From: Pseudomonadota bacterium
Lineage (GTDB): Bacteria > Pseudomonadota > Alphaproteobacteria > Acetobacterales > Acetobacteraceae
Direction: 5' to 3'
Length of the DNA stretch: 14,213 bases
NCBI GenBank assembly: GCA_021841985.1
Contig: JAKCCP010000318.1
Span: 1-14,213 of the forward strand
In this document: positions 6,228-13,708 of the stretch, one piece after another
How positions within the stretch are numbered: the first letter of the stretch is position 1
How the letters are laid out: the number at the start of each line of letters is the position of its first letter
Made by a program: the position numbers and the translations under genes
Notes under the pieces: generated by a model
The model's input: only the letters and a program-made list of their open reading frames with translations
The model's database searches: none
What the model was told of the DNA's origin: nothing

Positions 6228-7413
6228 TCGCCACCCGGTCGATCACGCTGTCGCGGCTCGGCGCGTCGAGGTTGAGGGTCGGCGGCGCGACGCCATCGCG
6301 GATGGCGAGAATGGAGAACACCGCCTCCACCGCGCCCGCCGCGCCGAGCAGATGCCCGGTCGCCGATTTGGTCGAGGACATCGCGACCCCGCGCGCCGCG
6401 TTCCCGAACAGCCGCTCGACGGCTTCGAGTTCGAGATCATCGCCGAGCGGCGTCGAGGTGCCGTGGGCGTTGACATATTGAATGTCACCGGCGTCGAGTT
6501 CGGCGTCGCGGAGCGCGTTGCGCATGGCGCGAAACGCGCCTTCATGGCCCTCGGCCGGCGCGGTGATGTGATGGGCGTCGCCGGAGAGGCCATAGCCCGC
6601 GATCTCGGCATAGATCTTGGCGCCGCGCCGGCGCGCATGGTCGTATTCCTCGAGCACCAGGACCGCCGCGCCCTCGCCCATCACGAATCCGTCGCGATCC
6701 TTGTCCCACGGCCGCGAGGCGCGCGTCGGCTGGTCGTTGAAGCCGGTGGAGAGGGCGCGCGAGGCGCAGAACCCGCCGATGCCGAGCGCGCAGACCGCCG
6801 CCTCGGCGCCGCCGGCGAGCATCAATTCGGCGTCACCGCGAGCGATCAGCCGCGCCGCGTCGCCGATCGCGTGAACGCCGGTCGCGCAGGCGGTCACGGC
6901 GGAGTGATTGGGGCCCTTCAGTCGGTATTTGATCGAGACATGGCCGGAGACCAGGTTGATCAGCGCCGACGGGATGAAGAACGGCGACAGCCGCCGCACC
7001 TTGCCCTCATGCACCTGCACCGAGGCCTCATAGATCGCCTGCAGCCCGCCGATGCCCGAGCCGATCATCACCCCGGCGGTATCGCTTTCCTCCTCGGTCT
7101 CGGGATGCCAGCCGCAATCCTCCATCGCCTCGCTCGCGGCGACGATGCCGAGCTGGATGAAGCGGTCCATTTTCTTGTGGTCTTTCGGCGGAATCCACTC
7201 GGCGACATCGAGTTTGCCCTCGGCGCGGCCGCCTTGCGGCACCTGCCCGGCGATTTTCGCTGGCAGATCGCCGACATCGAAGGACTGGATGGCGGAGATG
7301 CCGGAGGCGCCGGCGATCAGCCGTCGCCAGACCGGCTCCACCCCGACGCCCAGGGGACAGGCGATGCCCATTCCGGTCACCACCACCCGGCGCTCCCGTG
7401 TCACCGCGCGCAT
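6133..7413 (-). CDS. fabF: 3-oxoacyl-[acyl-carrier-protein] synthase II (KAS II)
   Basis: This 426-residue condensing enzyme elongates acyl-ACP with malonyl-ACP in type II fatty-acid synthesis. All active-site elements are present: Cys176 in TACATG, His317 in NAHGTSTPLGD, Lys349 and His354 in TKSATGHLLGAAGAVE, and the glycine loop GFGGTN near the C-terminus. The N-terminal VVVTGMGIACPLG is also typical. FabB would be shorter and differ in these flanks, so FabF is preferred. The start ATG at 7413 lies 18 bases after the acpP stop and has only a weak GAGCGGG upstream, which suggests coupling to acpP translation. The 3' end may overlap the start of mltG. Confidence 0.97.
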   Translation of the reverse strand: MRAVTRERRVVVTGMGIACPLGVGVEPVWRRLIAGASGISAIQSFDVGDLPAKIAGQVPQGGRAEGKLDVAEWIPPKDHKKMDRFIQLGIVAASEAMEDCGWHPETEEESDTAGVMIGSGIGGLQAIYEASVQVHEGKVRRLSPFFIPSALINLVSGHVSIKYRLKGPNHSAVTACATGVHAIGDAARLIARGDAELMLAGGAEAAVCALGIGGFCASRALSTGFNDQPTRASRPWDKDRDGFVMGEGAAVLVLEEYDHARRRGAKIYAEIAGYGLSGDAHHITAPAEGHEGAFRAMRNALRDAELDAGDIQYVNAHGTSTPLGDDLELEAVERLFGNAARGVAMSSTKSATGHLLGAAGAVEAVFSILAIRDGVAPPTLNLDAPSRDSVIDRVANAAQARPIRAALSNSFGFGGTNASVIFRAAP

Positions 7414-7431
7414 CCCGCTCGGCCGCCCGCC

Positions 7432-7671
7432 TCAGGCCGCTTTCTGTTTTTCGATATAGTCGATGGCATCCTTGACGGTGCTGATCTTCTCCGCCGCGTC
7501 CTCGGGAATCTCGACCCCGAAGGCTTCCTCGAAAGCCATCACCAGCTCGACGGTATCGAGGCTGTCCGCCCCCAGGTCATCGATGAAGGAGGCTTCCGAC
7601 GTCACCTTCGATTCCTCGACGCCCAGATGCTCGACCACGATTTTCTTCACCTTTTCGGCGATTTCGCTCAT
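7432..7671 (-). CDS. acpP: Acyl carrier protein
   Basis: This 79-residue acidic helical protein carries the growing acyl chain on a 4'-phosphopantetheine arm. The attachment serine is Ser37 in [12 protein letters not shown], and the sequence matches AcpP throughout ([28 protein letters not shown]). GAGGAA lies just upstream of the ATG at 7671, with a second AGGAG a few bases further. The frame is open upstream to 7806, but that extension is Arg/Pro-rich and not part of the family, so it is excluded. It lies between fabG and fabF as in many proteobacteria. The 168-base gap to fabG, with a possible promoter, fits the separate high expression usual for acpP. Confidence 0.98.
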   Translation of the reverse strand: MSEIAEKVKKIVVEHLGVEESKVTSEASFIDDLGADSLDTVELVMAFEEAFGVEIPEDAAEKISTVKDAIDYIEKQKAA

Positions 7672-7782
7672 CAGTTCCTCAGCTCCTGTGTGCCGGCTTT
7701 GCCAACGCGCCCCGGCTGGCGCGCTCAGACGTCCGCCCGTCCGAGGCAATCCATCGCCGCCGGCCGGAACAATCTCCCGCGC

Positions 7783-7811
7783 GCTTAGCACGGTTTGCAA
7801 GGCCACGCCAA
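7783..7811 (-). promoter_or_regulatory. Possible acpP promoter in the fabG-acpP gap
   Basis: On the minus strand TTGGCG (7811-7806) and CTAAGC (7788-7783) are 17 bases apart, about 105 bases before the acpP ATG. The -10 box is a poor match. The 168-base gap (7672-7839) holds no ORF of its own that looks real, which favours a regulatory role. Confidence 0.35.
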
Positions 7812-7839
7812 CACGGTGAGAGGGATTTTCGGGCAGTTG

Positions 7840-8577
7840 TCACAGCATCGCCATGCCGCCATTGACATGGAGTGTCGCGCCGGTGACCCAGGCCGCCGCG
7901 TCGGAGGCGAGATAGACCACGGCGCCGGCGATATCGCCCGGCTGGCCGAGGCGGCCGAGCGGGATGCGCTGAGCCAGCGCCGTGCGCTGCGCCTCCGGCA
8001 GCGCGTCGGTCATCGCGGTCTCGATGAAGCCGGGGGCGACGACATTGACGGTGACCCCGCGCGAGGCGACTTCCTGCGCCAACGCCTTGCTCATGCCGAC
8101 CAGCCCCGCCTTGGCGGCGGCGTAATTGGCCTGGCCGGGATTGCCGGTCGCGCCGACGATGCTGGAAATGCTGATGATCCGTCCCGCCCGCCGGCGCAGC
8201 ATGCCCTTCAGCGCGGCGCGCGCGAGGCGGAACGGGGCGGCGAGATCGACCTCGATCACGGCTTGCCAGTCGGAATCCTTCATGCGGAGCACGAGCCCAT
8301 CCCGCGTCAGCCCGGCATTGTTGACCAGGATATCGAGCCGCCCCGCCGCCGCCTCGGCCGCCGCGATCAGGCCGTCCGCGGCCTCGGGAAGGGCGAGGTC
8401 GGCGCTCGCGACGAAAGCGCGCGCGCCGAGTTCGGCGGCGAGCGATTCGAGGGCCGCAACGCGCGTTCCCGACAGCACGACCGTTGCCCCCTGGGCATGG
8501 AGCGCGCGCGCGATCGCGGCGCCGATGCCGCCCGAGGCGCCGGTGATCAGCGCAACCCTGTCGTCCAGCCGGAACAT
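7840..8577 (-). CDS. fabG: 3-oxoacyl-[acyl-carrier-protein] reductase
   Basis: This 245-residue short-chain dehydrogenase reduces 3-oxoacyl-ACP with NADPH in fatty-acid elongation. The cofactor motif TGASGGIG (12-19) and NNAG (86-89) are present, as are the catalytic Ser139, Tyr152 and Lys156 in SSIVGATGNPGQANYAAAKAG. The C-terminal NPGQANYAAAK...VNVVAPGFIETAMT is specific for FabG among SDR enzymes. The position of the fourth catalytic residue, Asn in E. coli, is Asp here (EVDLAAPF, Asp111). GAGGA lies seven bases before the ATG at 8577, and the fabD stop is 10 bases upstream, so fabD and fabG are co-transcribed. The next gene downstream is acpP. Confidence 0.96.
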   Translation of the reverse strand: MFRLDDRVALITGASGGIGAAIARALHAQGATVVLSGTRVAALESLAAELGARAFVASADLALPEAADGLIAAAEAAAGRLDILVNNAGLTRDGLVLRMKDSDWQAVIEVDLAAPFRLARAALKGMLRRRAGRIISISSIVGATGNPGQANYAAAKAGLVGMSKALAQEVASRGVTVNVVAPGFIETAMTDALPEAQRTALAQRIPLGRLGQPGDIAGAVVYLASDAAAWVTGATLHVNGGMAML

Positions 8578-8587
8578 GGCGCAATCC

Positions 8588-9553
8588 TCACAGAAGTTTC
8601 AGCAAGGCCTCGATCTCGGCCGGGGTGCCGGCGGCATTGATCGCCGTTTCCGCCGGCGCGATGCGGCGCACGAGGCCACTCAGCACCTTGCCCGCGCCCA
8701 GTTCGACGAAACTATCGACGCCGAGCGCGAGCATGGCAAGAACGCTTTCCCGCCAGCGCACCGTCCCGGTCACCTGGCGGACGAGCAACTCGCGGATCAT
8801 GGCGGGGTCGGTCGCCTTCGCCGCGGTGACATTGGCGATCAGCGGCACGACGGGCGGCATCAGCGTCGCATGCGCCAGCGCCTCGGCCATGGCGTCGGCG
8901 GCGGGCGCCATCAGGGCGCAATGGAACGGCGCCGAGACCGGCAGTTTCATCGCCCGCTTGCCGCGCGCCTTGGCCTCCGCCATCGCCCGCGCAACCGCCT
9001 CGGCATGGCCGGAAATCACCACCTGGCCGCCGCCATTGTCGTTCGCCGGCTGCACCACCTCACGTGTCTCCGGGCGCCCGTCCGGCCCCTCCGCCGCCGC
9101 CGCGCAGATCGCCTCGGCGGCATCGAGATCGACGCCGAGCAGCGCCGCCATCGCCCCCTCGCCGGGGGCGACACAGCGCTGCATCGCGGCACCACGCAGA
9201 CGCAGCAATTTCGCCGTCGCCGCGACATCGAGCGCCCTCGCCGCGGCCAAGGCGCTGTATTCGCCGAGCGAATGCCCGGCGACCGCCGCGACCCGATCGG
9301 CGAGAACGAGCCCCCCCTCCCGCTCCAGGACGCGCAGCGCCGCGAGCGAGACCGCCATCAGCGCCGGCTGGGCGTTTTCGGTCAGCGTCAGGGTCTCGGC
9401 CGGGCCCTCGAACATCAACCGTGAGAGATTCTGGCCGAGGGCGTCGTCGATCTCCTGAAACACCTCACGCGCGGCCGGAAACGCGCCGGCGAGGTCGCGC
9501 CCCATGCCGACCGCCTGACTCCCCTGACCCGGGAAAATGAACGCATGCACCAT
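8588..9553 (-). CDS. fabD: Malonyl-CoA:ACP transacylase
   Basis: FabD moves malonyl from CoA to ACP and feeds FabF and other condensing enzymes. The 321-residue protein has FPGQGSQ (7-13), the nucleophile Ser95 in GHSLGEYSA, Arg120 in LRLRGAAMQ and His211 in PVSAPFHCALM. PANDNGGGQVVISG (169-182) is another family hallmark. A short extra segment (about 157-165, PDGRPETRE) precedes it and looks like a small surface insertion. I chose ATG 9553; the frame is open a little further to a TTG at 9571, but the protein family starts at VHAFIFPGQG. It is the first gene of the fab cluster, and a strong promoter-like sequence lies about 33 bases upstream. Confidence 0.97.
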   Translation of the reverse strand: MVHAFIFPGQGSQAVGMGRDLAGAFPAAREVFQEIDDALGQNLSRLMFEGPAETLTLTENAQPALMAVSLAALRVLEREGGLVLADRVAAVAGHSLGEYSALAAARALDVAATAKLLRLRGAAMQRCVAPGEGAMAALLGVDLDAAEAICAAAAEGPDGRPETREVVQPANDNGGGQVVISGHAEAVARAMAEAKARGKRAMKLPVSAPFHCALMAPAADAMAEALAHATLMPPVVPLIANVTAAKATDPAMIRELLVRQVTGTVRWRESVLAMLALGVDSFVELGAGKVLSGLVRRIAPAETAINAAGTPAEIEALLKLL

Positions 9554-9586
9554 GGACGGTCCCCATACCAATCAGCCGCCGCGCGC

Positions 9587-9613
9587 CCTATAGCTCGGGG
9601 GCGCGGGTGTCAA
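9587..9613 (-). promoter_or_regulatory. Promoter of the fabD-fabG-acpP-fabF operon
   Basis: On the minus strand a perfect TTGACA (9613-9608) is followed, after 15 bases, by TATAGG (9592-9587). The spacing is two shorter than ideal. Transcription would begin near 9580, leaving a leader of about 27 bases before the fabD ATG. It occupies the 71-base gap after engB, separating the fab operon from the rpmH-engB cluster. Confidence 0.6.
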
Positions 9614-9624
9614 TGTCGGGCATG

Positions 9625-10287
9625 TCAGTGTCTGGCTGTGGCGGCAAGCGGCAGCGCGAGGGCGGCGAGGGCGGCACGAAGCGCGACGATGCCGGCGCCG
9701 GTTTCGGCGCTGGTCGCGATGATGTCGGGGTGGGCGGCGGTATGGGCGCGGGCGAGGCGCTCGGCCTCGGCCCGTTTCGCCGCGAATTGCGGTGGCTTCA
9801 CGTCGTCACACTTGGTGAGCACGATCTGGAAGCTCACCGCCGCCTGATCGAGGAGGGCCATCACCGCGCCATCGGCGGGCTTGACCTCGACCCGCGCATC
9901 GAGCAGCAGCAGCACGCGGCGGAGACCGGGGCGGCCACGCAGATAGTCGAACATCAGCCCCTGCCAATCCGCCTTCACCTTCTTCGCCGCCTCGGCATAG
10001 CCATAGCCGGGCATGTCGACCAGCATCAGCCGCTCGCCGGTGGCGAAGAAATTGAGCTGCTGCGTGCGCCCCGGACGGTTGGAGACGCGCGCCAGAAGCC
10101 GCCGGCCGGTGAGCGCATTGACCAGCGAGGATTTGCCGACATTGGAGCGCCCGGCGAAGGCGATTTCGGGAAGGCCCGGCGGCGGCAACTGGGCGAGGCT
10201 CTGCGCGGCATGGACAAACCGGCTTTCGCCCGCGAACAGCGCCGCGCCGGCGGCGATCCCGTTTGCTGCCTCGTCCGTCTTGTCCAC
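9625..10287 (-). CDS. engB: Ribosome biogenesis GTP-binding protein EngB (YihA/YsxC)
   Basis: This is a single-domain GTPase needed for 50S subunit maturation. It shows G1 GRSNVGKSS (46-54), the G2 region around RPGRTQQLNFF (71-81), G3 DMPGYGYAE (91-99), G4 TKCD and G5 SAET, all in family form. The GTG at 10287 gives 220 residues, the usual length, and lies 11 bases after the yidC stop. An ATG at 10368 would add 27 Pro/Asp-rich residues and overlap yidC by 70 bases; neither start has a strong ribosome site. engB directly after yidC is the common arrangement in alphaproteobacteria and closes the rpmH-rnpA-yidD-yidC cluster. Confidence 0.95.
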   Translation of the reverse strand: MDKTDEAANGIAAGAALFAGESRFVHAAQSLAQLPPPGLPEIAFAGRSNVGKSSLVNALTGRRLLARVSNRPGRTQQLNFFATGERLMLVDMPGYGYAEAAKKVKADWQGLMFDYLRGRPGLRRVLLLLDARVEVKPADGAVMALLDQAAVSFQIVLTKCDDVKPPQFAAKRAEAERLARAHTAAHPDIIATSAETGAGIVALRAALAALALPLAATARH

Positions 10288-10298
10288 CGGATTTCGCG

Positions 10299-12029
10299 TT
10301 ATGTCCGCACCGGCTTGGTCTTTTTCTCCCGGTCCTGGCCGAGATGGGTCGAGCGCATGATCAGCCATTGCTGCCCGATCGAGAGCAGATTGTTCCAGGT
10401 CCAGTAGATCACCAGGCCGGCCGGGAAGCGCGCCAGCATGAAGGTGAAGATCACCGGCATGAACTGGAACATCCGCGCCTGCACCGGATCGGGCGGCGGC
10501 GGGTTGAGCTTCTGCTGGAGGAACATCGAAACGCCCATCAGCAGCGGCCAGGCGCCGAGATGGAGAAAGGGCGAGATCTGTGTCGGGTCGAAGGGAATGA
10601 GGCCGAACAGGTTGAAGACATTGCTCGGATCCGGCGCCGAGAGGTCACGGATCCAGCCGAAGAACGGCGCCTGGCGCATCTCGATGGTGACGAAGATCAC
10701 CTTGTAGAGCGAAAAGAACACCGGCACCTGGATCAGCATGGGAAGGCAGCCGCTCGCCGGGTTGACGCCTTCGGCCTTGTAAAGCGCCATCATCTCCTGC
10801 TGCTGGCGCGCCGGATCATCCTTGTAGCGCTCGCGCATGGCCTGCATCTTCGGGCCGAGAAGACGCATTTTCCCCATGGATTTGTAGGATTTATTGGCGA
10901 GCGGAAAGAACAGCGCCTTGACGAACACGGTGAACGCCATGATCGCGAGGCCGAAATTGCCGAGCCGCTGATAGAGCCAGTCGATGGCATAGAAGAACGG
11001 CTTGGTGAGGAAGTAGAACCAGCCGAAATCGACCGCCTTGTCGAAGCTCGGAATGCCGAGGGCGCGTTCATAGCGGTCGAGCAGATGCACTTCCTTGGCG
11101 CCGGCGAAGACATGGGTCGTGGCCGCCGCCTCGGCGCCGGGGGCGATGGTTTGCGGCGTGGTGGGCGTGAAATCGACCTGATACCCGTCCTTGCCGCCGA
11201 GCTTGACGTCGCGGAAGGCGACGCTCTCATCGCTCGTTTGCGGCGGGATCAGGGCGGTCAGCCAGTATTTGTCGGTGATCCCGGCCCAGCCGCCGGGGGC
11301 GGTCGCCTGGTAGGCGAGGCCGTCGGTGTGTTCGCCGGCGCTTTTCGCCTTGGCGTAGGTGAGTTCCTGCAGGCGGCCGCCGATGACCCCGAGCAGGCCC
11401 TCGTGGAGGATGTAATAGCCCGCTGTTGGTGGCGTGTCGTCGCGGCGGATACGCGCCCAGGGGAACAGCACGACCGGCGTTCCGGTGGTGTTGGTGACGC
11501 TTTGGCGCACGGTGAACATATAATTGTCATCGACCGCGAGCGTCAGCGCGAAGCGCAGCCCGGCGCCGTTATCCCAGGTGAGCGTGACCGGCGTCGCCGG
11601 GGTCAGGGCCGGGGCGGAGGGGCTCCAGAGAGTGGCGCTGTCCGGGAGCGGCAGCGTCGTCCCGGCGGGGGCGCTCCAGCCGAATTGCACGTAATAGGGG
11701 GCGCCGGTAGCGGGGCGGGAGAGCAACCGCACCAGCGGCGAATTGGGCGCGACCGTCTCGCGGTAGTCGCGCAGCACGAGATCGTCGAGCCGCGCGCCGC
11801 GGAGGCCAAGGCTGCCGGCCAGGCGAGGCGCGGCAATCGCGAGGCGCGGGCCGGAAGCCGCCGCCGCATCGCCGGCGGCGAGCGGGGGGGCGCTCGGCGG
11901 CGTGGTTTCGGCCGTGGGAGCGGCCAGGGGGGCGGTCGGCGGCGGCGCGACGCGCTTATAAAGCAGTTGAAAGCCCAGGAGGATCGCGATCGAGAGGGCG
12001 ATCGCGAGGATCAGGCGGCGTTGTTCCAT
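10299..12029 (-). CDS. yidC: Membrane protein insertase YidC
   Basis: YidC inserts and folds inner-membrane proteins alone or with SecYEG. The 576-residue protein has the Gram-negative layout: an N-terminal anchor (6-23), a Pro/Ala-rich linker, a large periplasmic beta-domain (about 60-330), and the conserved C-terminal core with membrane helices near 359-377, 427-447, 487-505 and 520-552. NKSYKSMGKMRLLGPKMQAM and EMMALYKAEGVNPASGCLPM are classical. The conserved hydrophilic-groove arginine of E. coli (IVRGIMYPL) is Lys371 here (FVKALFFPL), which I recall as normal in alphaproteobacteria. The ATG at 12029 lies two bases after the yidD stop, so translation is probably coupled; no good ribosome site is seen. 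The C-terminal tail is lysine/arginine-rich, as expected for ribosome contact. Confidence 0.98.
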   Translation of the reverse strand: MEQRRLILAIALSIAILLGFQLLYKRVAPPPTAPLAAPTAETTPPSAPPLAAGDAAAASGPRLAIAAPRLAGSLGLRGARLDDLVLRDYRETVAPNSPLVRLLSRPATGAPYYVQFGWSAPAGTTLPLPDSATLWSPSAPALTPATPVTLTWDNGAGLRFALTLAVDDNYMFTVRQSVTNTTGTPVVLFPWARIRRDDTPPTAGYYILHEGLLGVIGGRLQELTYAKAKSAGEHTDGLAYQATAPGGWAGITDKYWLTALIPPQTSDESVAFRDVKLGGKDGYQVDFTPTTPQTIAPGAEAAATTHVFAGAKEVHLLDRYERALGIPSFDKAVDFGWFYFLTKPFFYAIDWLYQRLGNFGLAIMAFTVFVKALFFPLANKSYKSMGKMRLLGPKMQAMRERYKDDPARQQQEMMALYKAEGVNPASGCLPMLIQVPVFFSLYKVIFVTIEMRQAPFFGWIRDLSAPDPSNVFNLFGLIPFDPTQISPFLHLGAWPLLMGVSMFLQQKLNPPPPDPVQARMFQFMPVIFTFMLARFPAGLVIYWTWNNLLSIGQQWLIMRSTHLGQDREKKTKPVRT

Positions 12030-12031
12030 GG

Positions 12032-12292
12032 TCAGGCGGTCCGGCGGCTTGCGGTTGTGCGCGGCGGCACCGGGTCGATCCCGCCCGCCATCCAGGGGTT
12101 GCAGCGCAGGATGCGCCAAAGCCCGAGGCCGCCGCCGCGCCAGGCGCCATGCTCGCGGAGCGCGGCGAGGGCGTACTCGCTGCAACTCGGGTGATAGCGG
12201 CAATGGCCGCCGATCAGCGGCCGAAGCAGCCATTGGTAAAGCCGAACCGCGAGGATGAGCAGGGCGGCCGGCGGGCTCGGGGATTGCGGCAT
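12032..12292 (-). CDS. yidD: Membrane protein insertion efficiency factor YidD
   Basis: This 86-residue protein has the YidD signature: an amphipathic N-terminal helix (LLILAVRLYQWLLRPLIGGH), then CRYHPSCSEYA (31-41) and RCNPWMAGGIDPVP (63-76), with Cys31, Cys37 and Cys64. YidD is a peripheral inner-membrane protein that helps YidC-dependent insertion. I chose ATG 12292 because AAGGT lies six bases upstream and the family begins about here. A GTG at 12355 in the same frame overlaps the rnpA stop (GTGA) and would add 21 Ser/Thr-rich residues. The gap of 59 bases to rnpA contains a GTTCCGAAGA direct repeat (12304-12313 and 12319-12328). Confidence 0.95.
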   Translation of the reverse strand: MPQSPSPPAALLILAVRLYQWLLRPLIGGHCRYHPSCSEYALAALREHGAWRGGGLGLWRILRCNPWMAGGIDPVPPRTTASRRTA

Positions 12293-12351
12293 GGCCGGAC
12301 CTTGTTCCGAAGACACTCGTTCCGAAGATAGGGTGGTCGAAGATGGAGTGA

Positions 12352-12711
12352 TCACGGCGCGATCTTCACGATCGCTTGCGCGAGATCGGCGCGGAGCTGC
12401 GCGAATCGGCGCCGCGCGGTTTCGCGCCGGGCGATCAGCACGAAATCGGCGCCGGTGGTCGGGTGTTCGGCGAAATGGAGCCGCGCCGCCTCGCGAAGGC
12501 GCCGCCGGGCGCGGTTGCGCGTCACCGCGTTGCCGATCTTGCGGGTCGCGGTGAAGCCGAGCCGGGCGGGCTTGCCGGTCGCCAGCGCCTGTAAAACCAG
12601 CCCGGTCATCTGCGCCTTCCGCCCCTTGGCGGCGAGGGCGAGGAACTCCGCCCGCCGTTTCAGGCGCGGCGGCGGCTTCGCTTTCGCGCCGGCGGCGGCC
12701 GGGACGGTCAT
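12352..12711 (-). CDS. rnpA: Ribonuclease P protein component
   Basis: RnpA binds the catalytic RNA of RNase P and helps it remove 5' leaders from tRNA precursors. The 119-residue basic protein starts with LKRRAEFLAL (17-26) and contains the RNR signature KIGNAVTRNRARRRLREA (58-75), which contacts the RNA. I chose ATG 12711, 25 bases after the rpmH stop; the frame is open to 12825, but that part is the reverse-frame shadow of rpmH. Lengths of RnpA vary, and 119 is normal. It lies between rpmH and yidD, the universal order, and probably shares the rpmH promoter. Confidence 0.95.
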   Translation of the reverse strand: MTVPAAAGAKAKPPPRLKRRAEFLALAAKGRKAQMTGLVLQALATGKPARLGFTATRKIGNAVTRNRARRRLREAARLHFAEHPTTGADFVLIARRETARRRFAQLRADLAQAIVKIAP

Positions 12712-12736
12712 ATCCGGGGCAAACCGCCGCGGCCGG

Positions 12737-12871
12737 TCACGCCGAGAGGCGCTTGCGGCCCTTGGCGCGACGGGCGGCCAAAACCTTGCGTCCGCCAACG
12801 GTCGCCATGCGGGCGCGAAAGCCATGGCGGCGTTTGCGGACCAGCTTCGAGGGTTGATAGGTGCGCTTCAC
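12737..12871 (-). CDS. rpmH: 50S ribosomal protein L34
   Basis: This gene codes for 44 residues, with the N-terminus [20 protein letters not shown] and the end [11 protein letters not shown], an unmistakable L34. It is very basic, as expected for a protein buried in 23S rRNA. The start codon is GTG at 12871, not ATG; GGAG lies a few bases upstream and no in-frame ATG fits the family start. It is the first gene of the rpmH-rnpA-yidD-yidC-engB cluster. A promoter-like sequence and a stable leader hairpin lie upstream. Confidence 0.98.
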   Translation of the reverse strand: MKRTYQPSKLVRKRRHGFRARMATVGGRKVLAARRAKGRKRLSA

Positions 12872-12902
12872 GACGCTCTCCGAACCAGGGACATGCGACT
12901 AA

Positions 12903-12929
12903 GGCGGGTGCCGACCCTTCGGACCCGCC
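12903..12929 (-). promoter_or_regulatory. Stable hairpin in the rpmH leader
   Basis: GGCGGGT (12903-12909) pairs with ACCCGCC (12923-12929), and CCGA (12911-12914) pairs with TCGG (12919-12922). A single bulged base (12910) interrupts an 11-bp stem with a four-base loop. It lies inside the predicted untranslated leader of rpmH and leaves the ribosome site free. A role in mRNA stability or L34 control is possible but not shown. Confidence 0.65.
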
Positions 12930-12940
12930 GCCGGGCGGTG

Positions 12941-12969
12941 GTATAGGGGCAGGGCGGCGATTGCGTCAA
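12941..12969 (-). promoter_or_regulatory. Sigma-70-like promoter of the rpmH cluster
   Basis: On the minus strand TTGACG (12969-12964) and CTATAC (12946-12941) are 17 bases apart; TATACC with 18 is the alternative register. Transcription would start near 12934, giving a leader of about 63 bases before the rpmH GTG. This is among the best promoter matches in the window and fits a highly expressed ribosomal gene. Confidence 0.6.
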
Positions 12970-12985
12970 TCGTCCCGCGCGGCGC

Positions 12986-13708
12986 ATGATGCTTGCCATG
13001 GCTAAATCACGAATCGCCTTAACACGAATCGTAGTTCTGGGGCTGTTCGTCGCGATCGTCGTCGCCGCTGTCGCCCTCGGCTTACCGGGACGGCTGAGCT
13101 GGGCGGCGCTGGCCGCACACCAGACGGCATTGCGCGATTTCGCGGCGCGCCATCCGGCCGGCGCGGCGGCGGCCTATGTCACGGTCTATTGCGCCGTGGT
13201 CGCGTTCTCGGTGCCGGGCGGCGGCGTGCTCACCATCGTCGGGGGGCTGATGTTCGGCCCCTGGCGGGGCGCCGCCTTCGCCGTCATCGGCGCGAGTGCG
13301 GGGGCGGTGCTGCTGTTCCTGCTCGCGCGGAGCGTGCTCGCGGCACCGCTCGCGCGCCGGCTCGGCATCTTCGCCGAGCGGCTCAGGGAGGGGCTGGCGC
13401 GAGACGGGTTCAACTACCTCCTGGCACTTCGTCTGGTGCCGGTGGTGCCGTTCTGGCTGGTCAATCTCGCGCCGGCGCTGCTTGGCATGCGGCTCGCGCC
13501 CTATGCCGGCGCGACCGTGCTCGGGATCATCCCGGCGAGCGTCGTGTTCGCCGGTGTCGGCGCCGGTTTGGGGGATGTGCTGGCGGCGGGGCATGCGCCG
13601 GATTCGGGCCTGCTTTTCGCCCCGCGTTTCCTCCTGCCCCTGCTCGGTCTCGCGGTGCTGGCGCTGCTGCCGGCGCTGTGGCGGCATCGCAAAGCATTTT
13701 TGGCGTGA
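12986..13708 (+). CDS. TVP38/TMEM64 (DedA superfamily) membrane protein
   Basis: This 240-residue integral membrane protein has hydrophobic segments at about 12-33, 62-90, 97-116, 143-167, 175-195 and 212-230. GGLMFGPWRGAAFAVIGAS (86-104) and LLALRLVPVVPFWLVNLAPA (145-164) match the VTT/SNARE-associated domain of the TVP38/TMEM64 family, which includes re-entrant half-helices and is related to DedA. Some members act as lipid scramblases or in envelope homeostasis; the substrate here is unknown. Starts at 12986, 12989 and 12998 are all ATG in frame, none with a clear ribosome site, so the true N-terminus may be four residues shorter. It is divergent from rpmH, whose -35 box ends 16 bases upstream of this start. 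Confidence 0.85.
   Translation: MMLAMAKSRIALTRIVVLGLFVAIVVAAVALGLPGRLSWAALAAHQTALRDFAARHPAGAAAAYVTVYCAVVAFSVPGGGVLTIVGGLMFGPWRGAAFAVIGASAGAVLLFLLARSVLAAPLARRLGIFAERLREGLARDGFNYLLALRLVPVVPFWLVNLAPALLGMRLAPYAGATVLGIIPASVVFAGVGAGLGDVLAAGHAPDSGLLFAPRFLLPLLGLAVLALLPALWRHRKAFLA

Noticed and set aside
5728..7788. 686-codon plus-strand open frame over mltG, fabF and acpP
   Set aside because: Antisense shadow of three certain genes; composition is His/Arg/Asp/Gly-rich with no recognisable domain.
7795..9424. Long plus-strand frames over fabG and fabD
   Set aside because: Two overlapping antisense frames with shadow-type composition; the minus-strand enzymes have complete catalytic motifs.
10263..12194. 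643-codon plus-strand open frame over yidC
   Set aside because: Antisense shadow of yidC; no motifs and no ribosome site, with repetitive Arg/Glu/Gly composition.
12918..12946. Rightward promoter (TTCGGA, 17 bases, GTATAG) for the TVP38-like gene
   Set aside because: The -35 is a poor match and lies in the rpmH leader hairpin; the -10 similarity comes from the near-palindromic leftward box.
12872..12985. oriC or DnaA boxes near rpmH
   Set aside because: rpmH can lie near the origin, but no TTATCCACA-type boxes, A/T-rich unwinding element or dnaA gene are present.
13082..13687. 201-codon minus-strand frame over the TVP38-like gene
   Set aside because: Extremely rich in Arg, Gln, His and Glu and without a motif, whereas the plus frame gives a coherent membrane protein.
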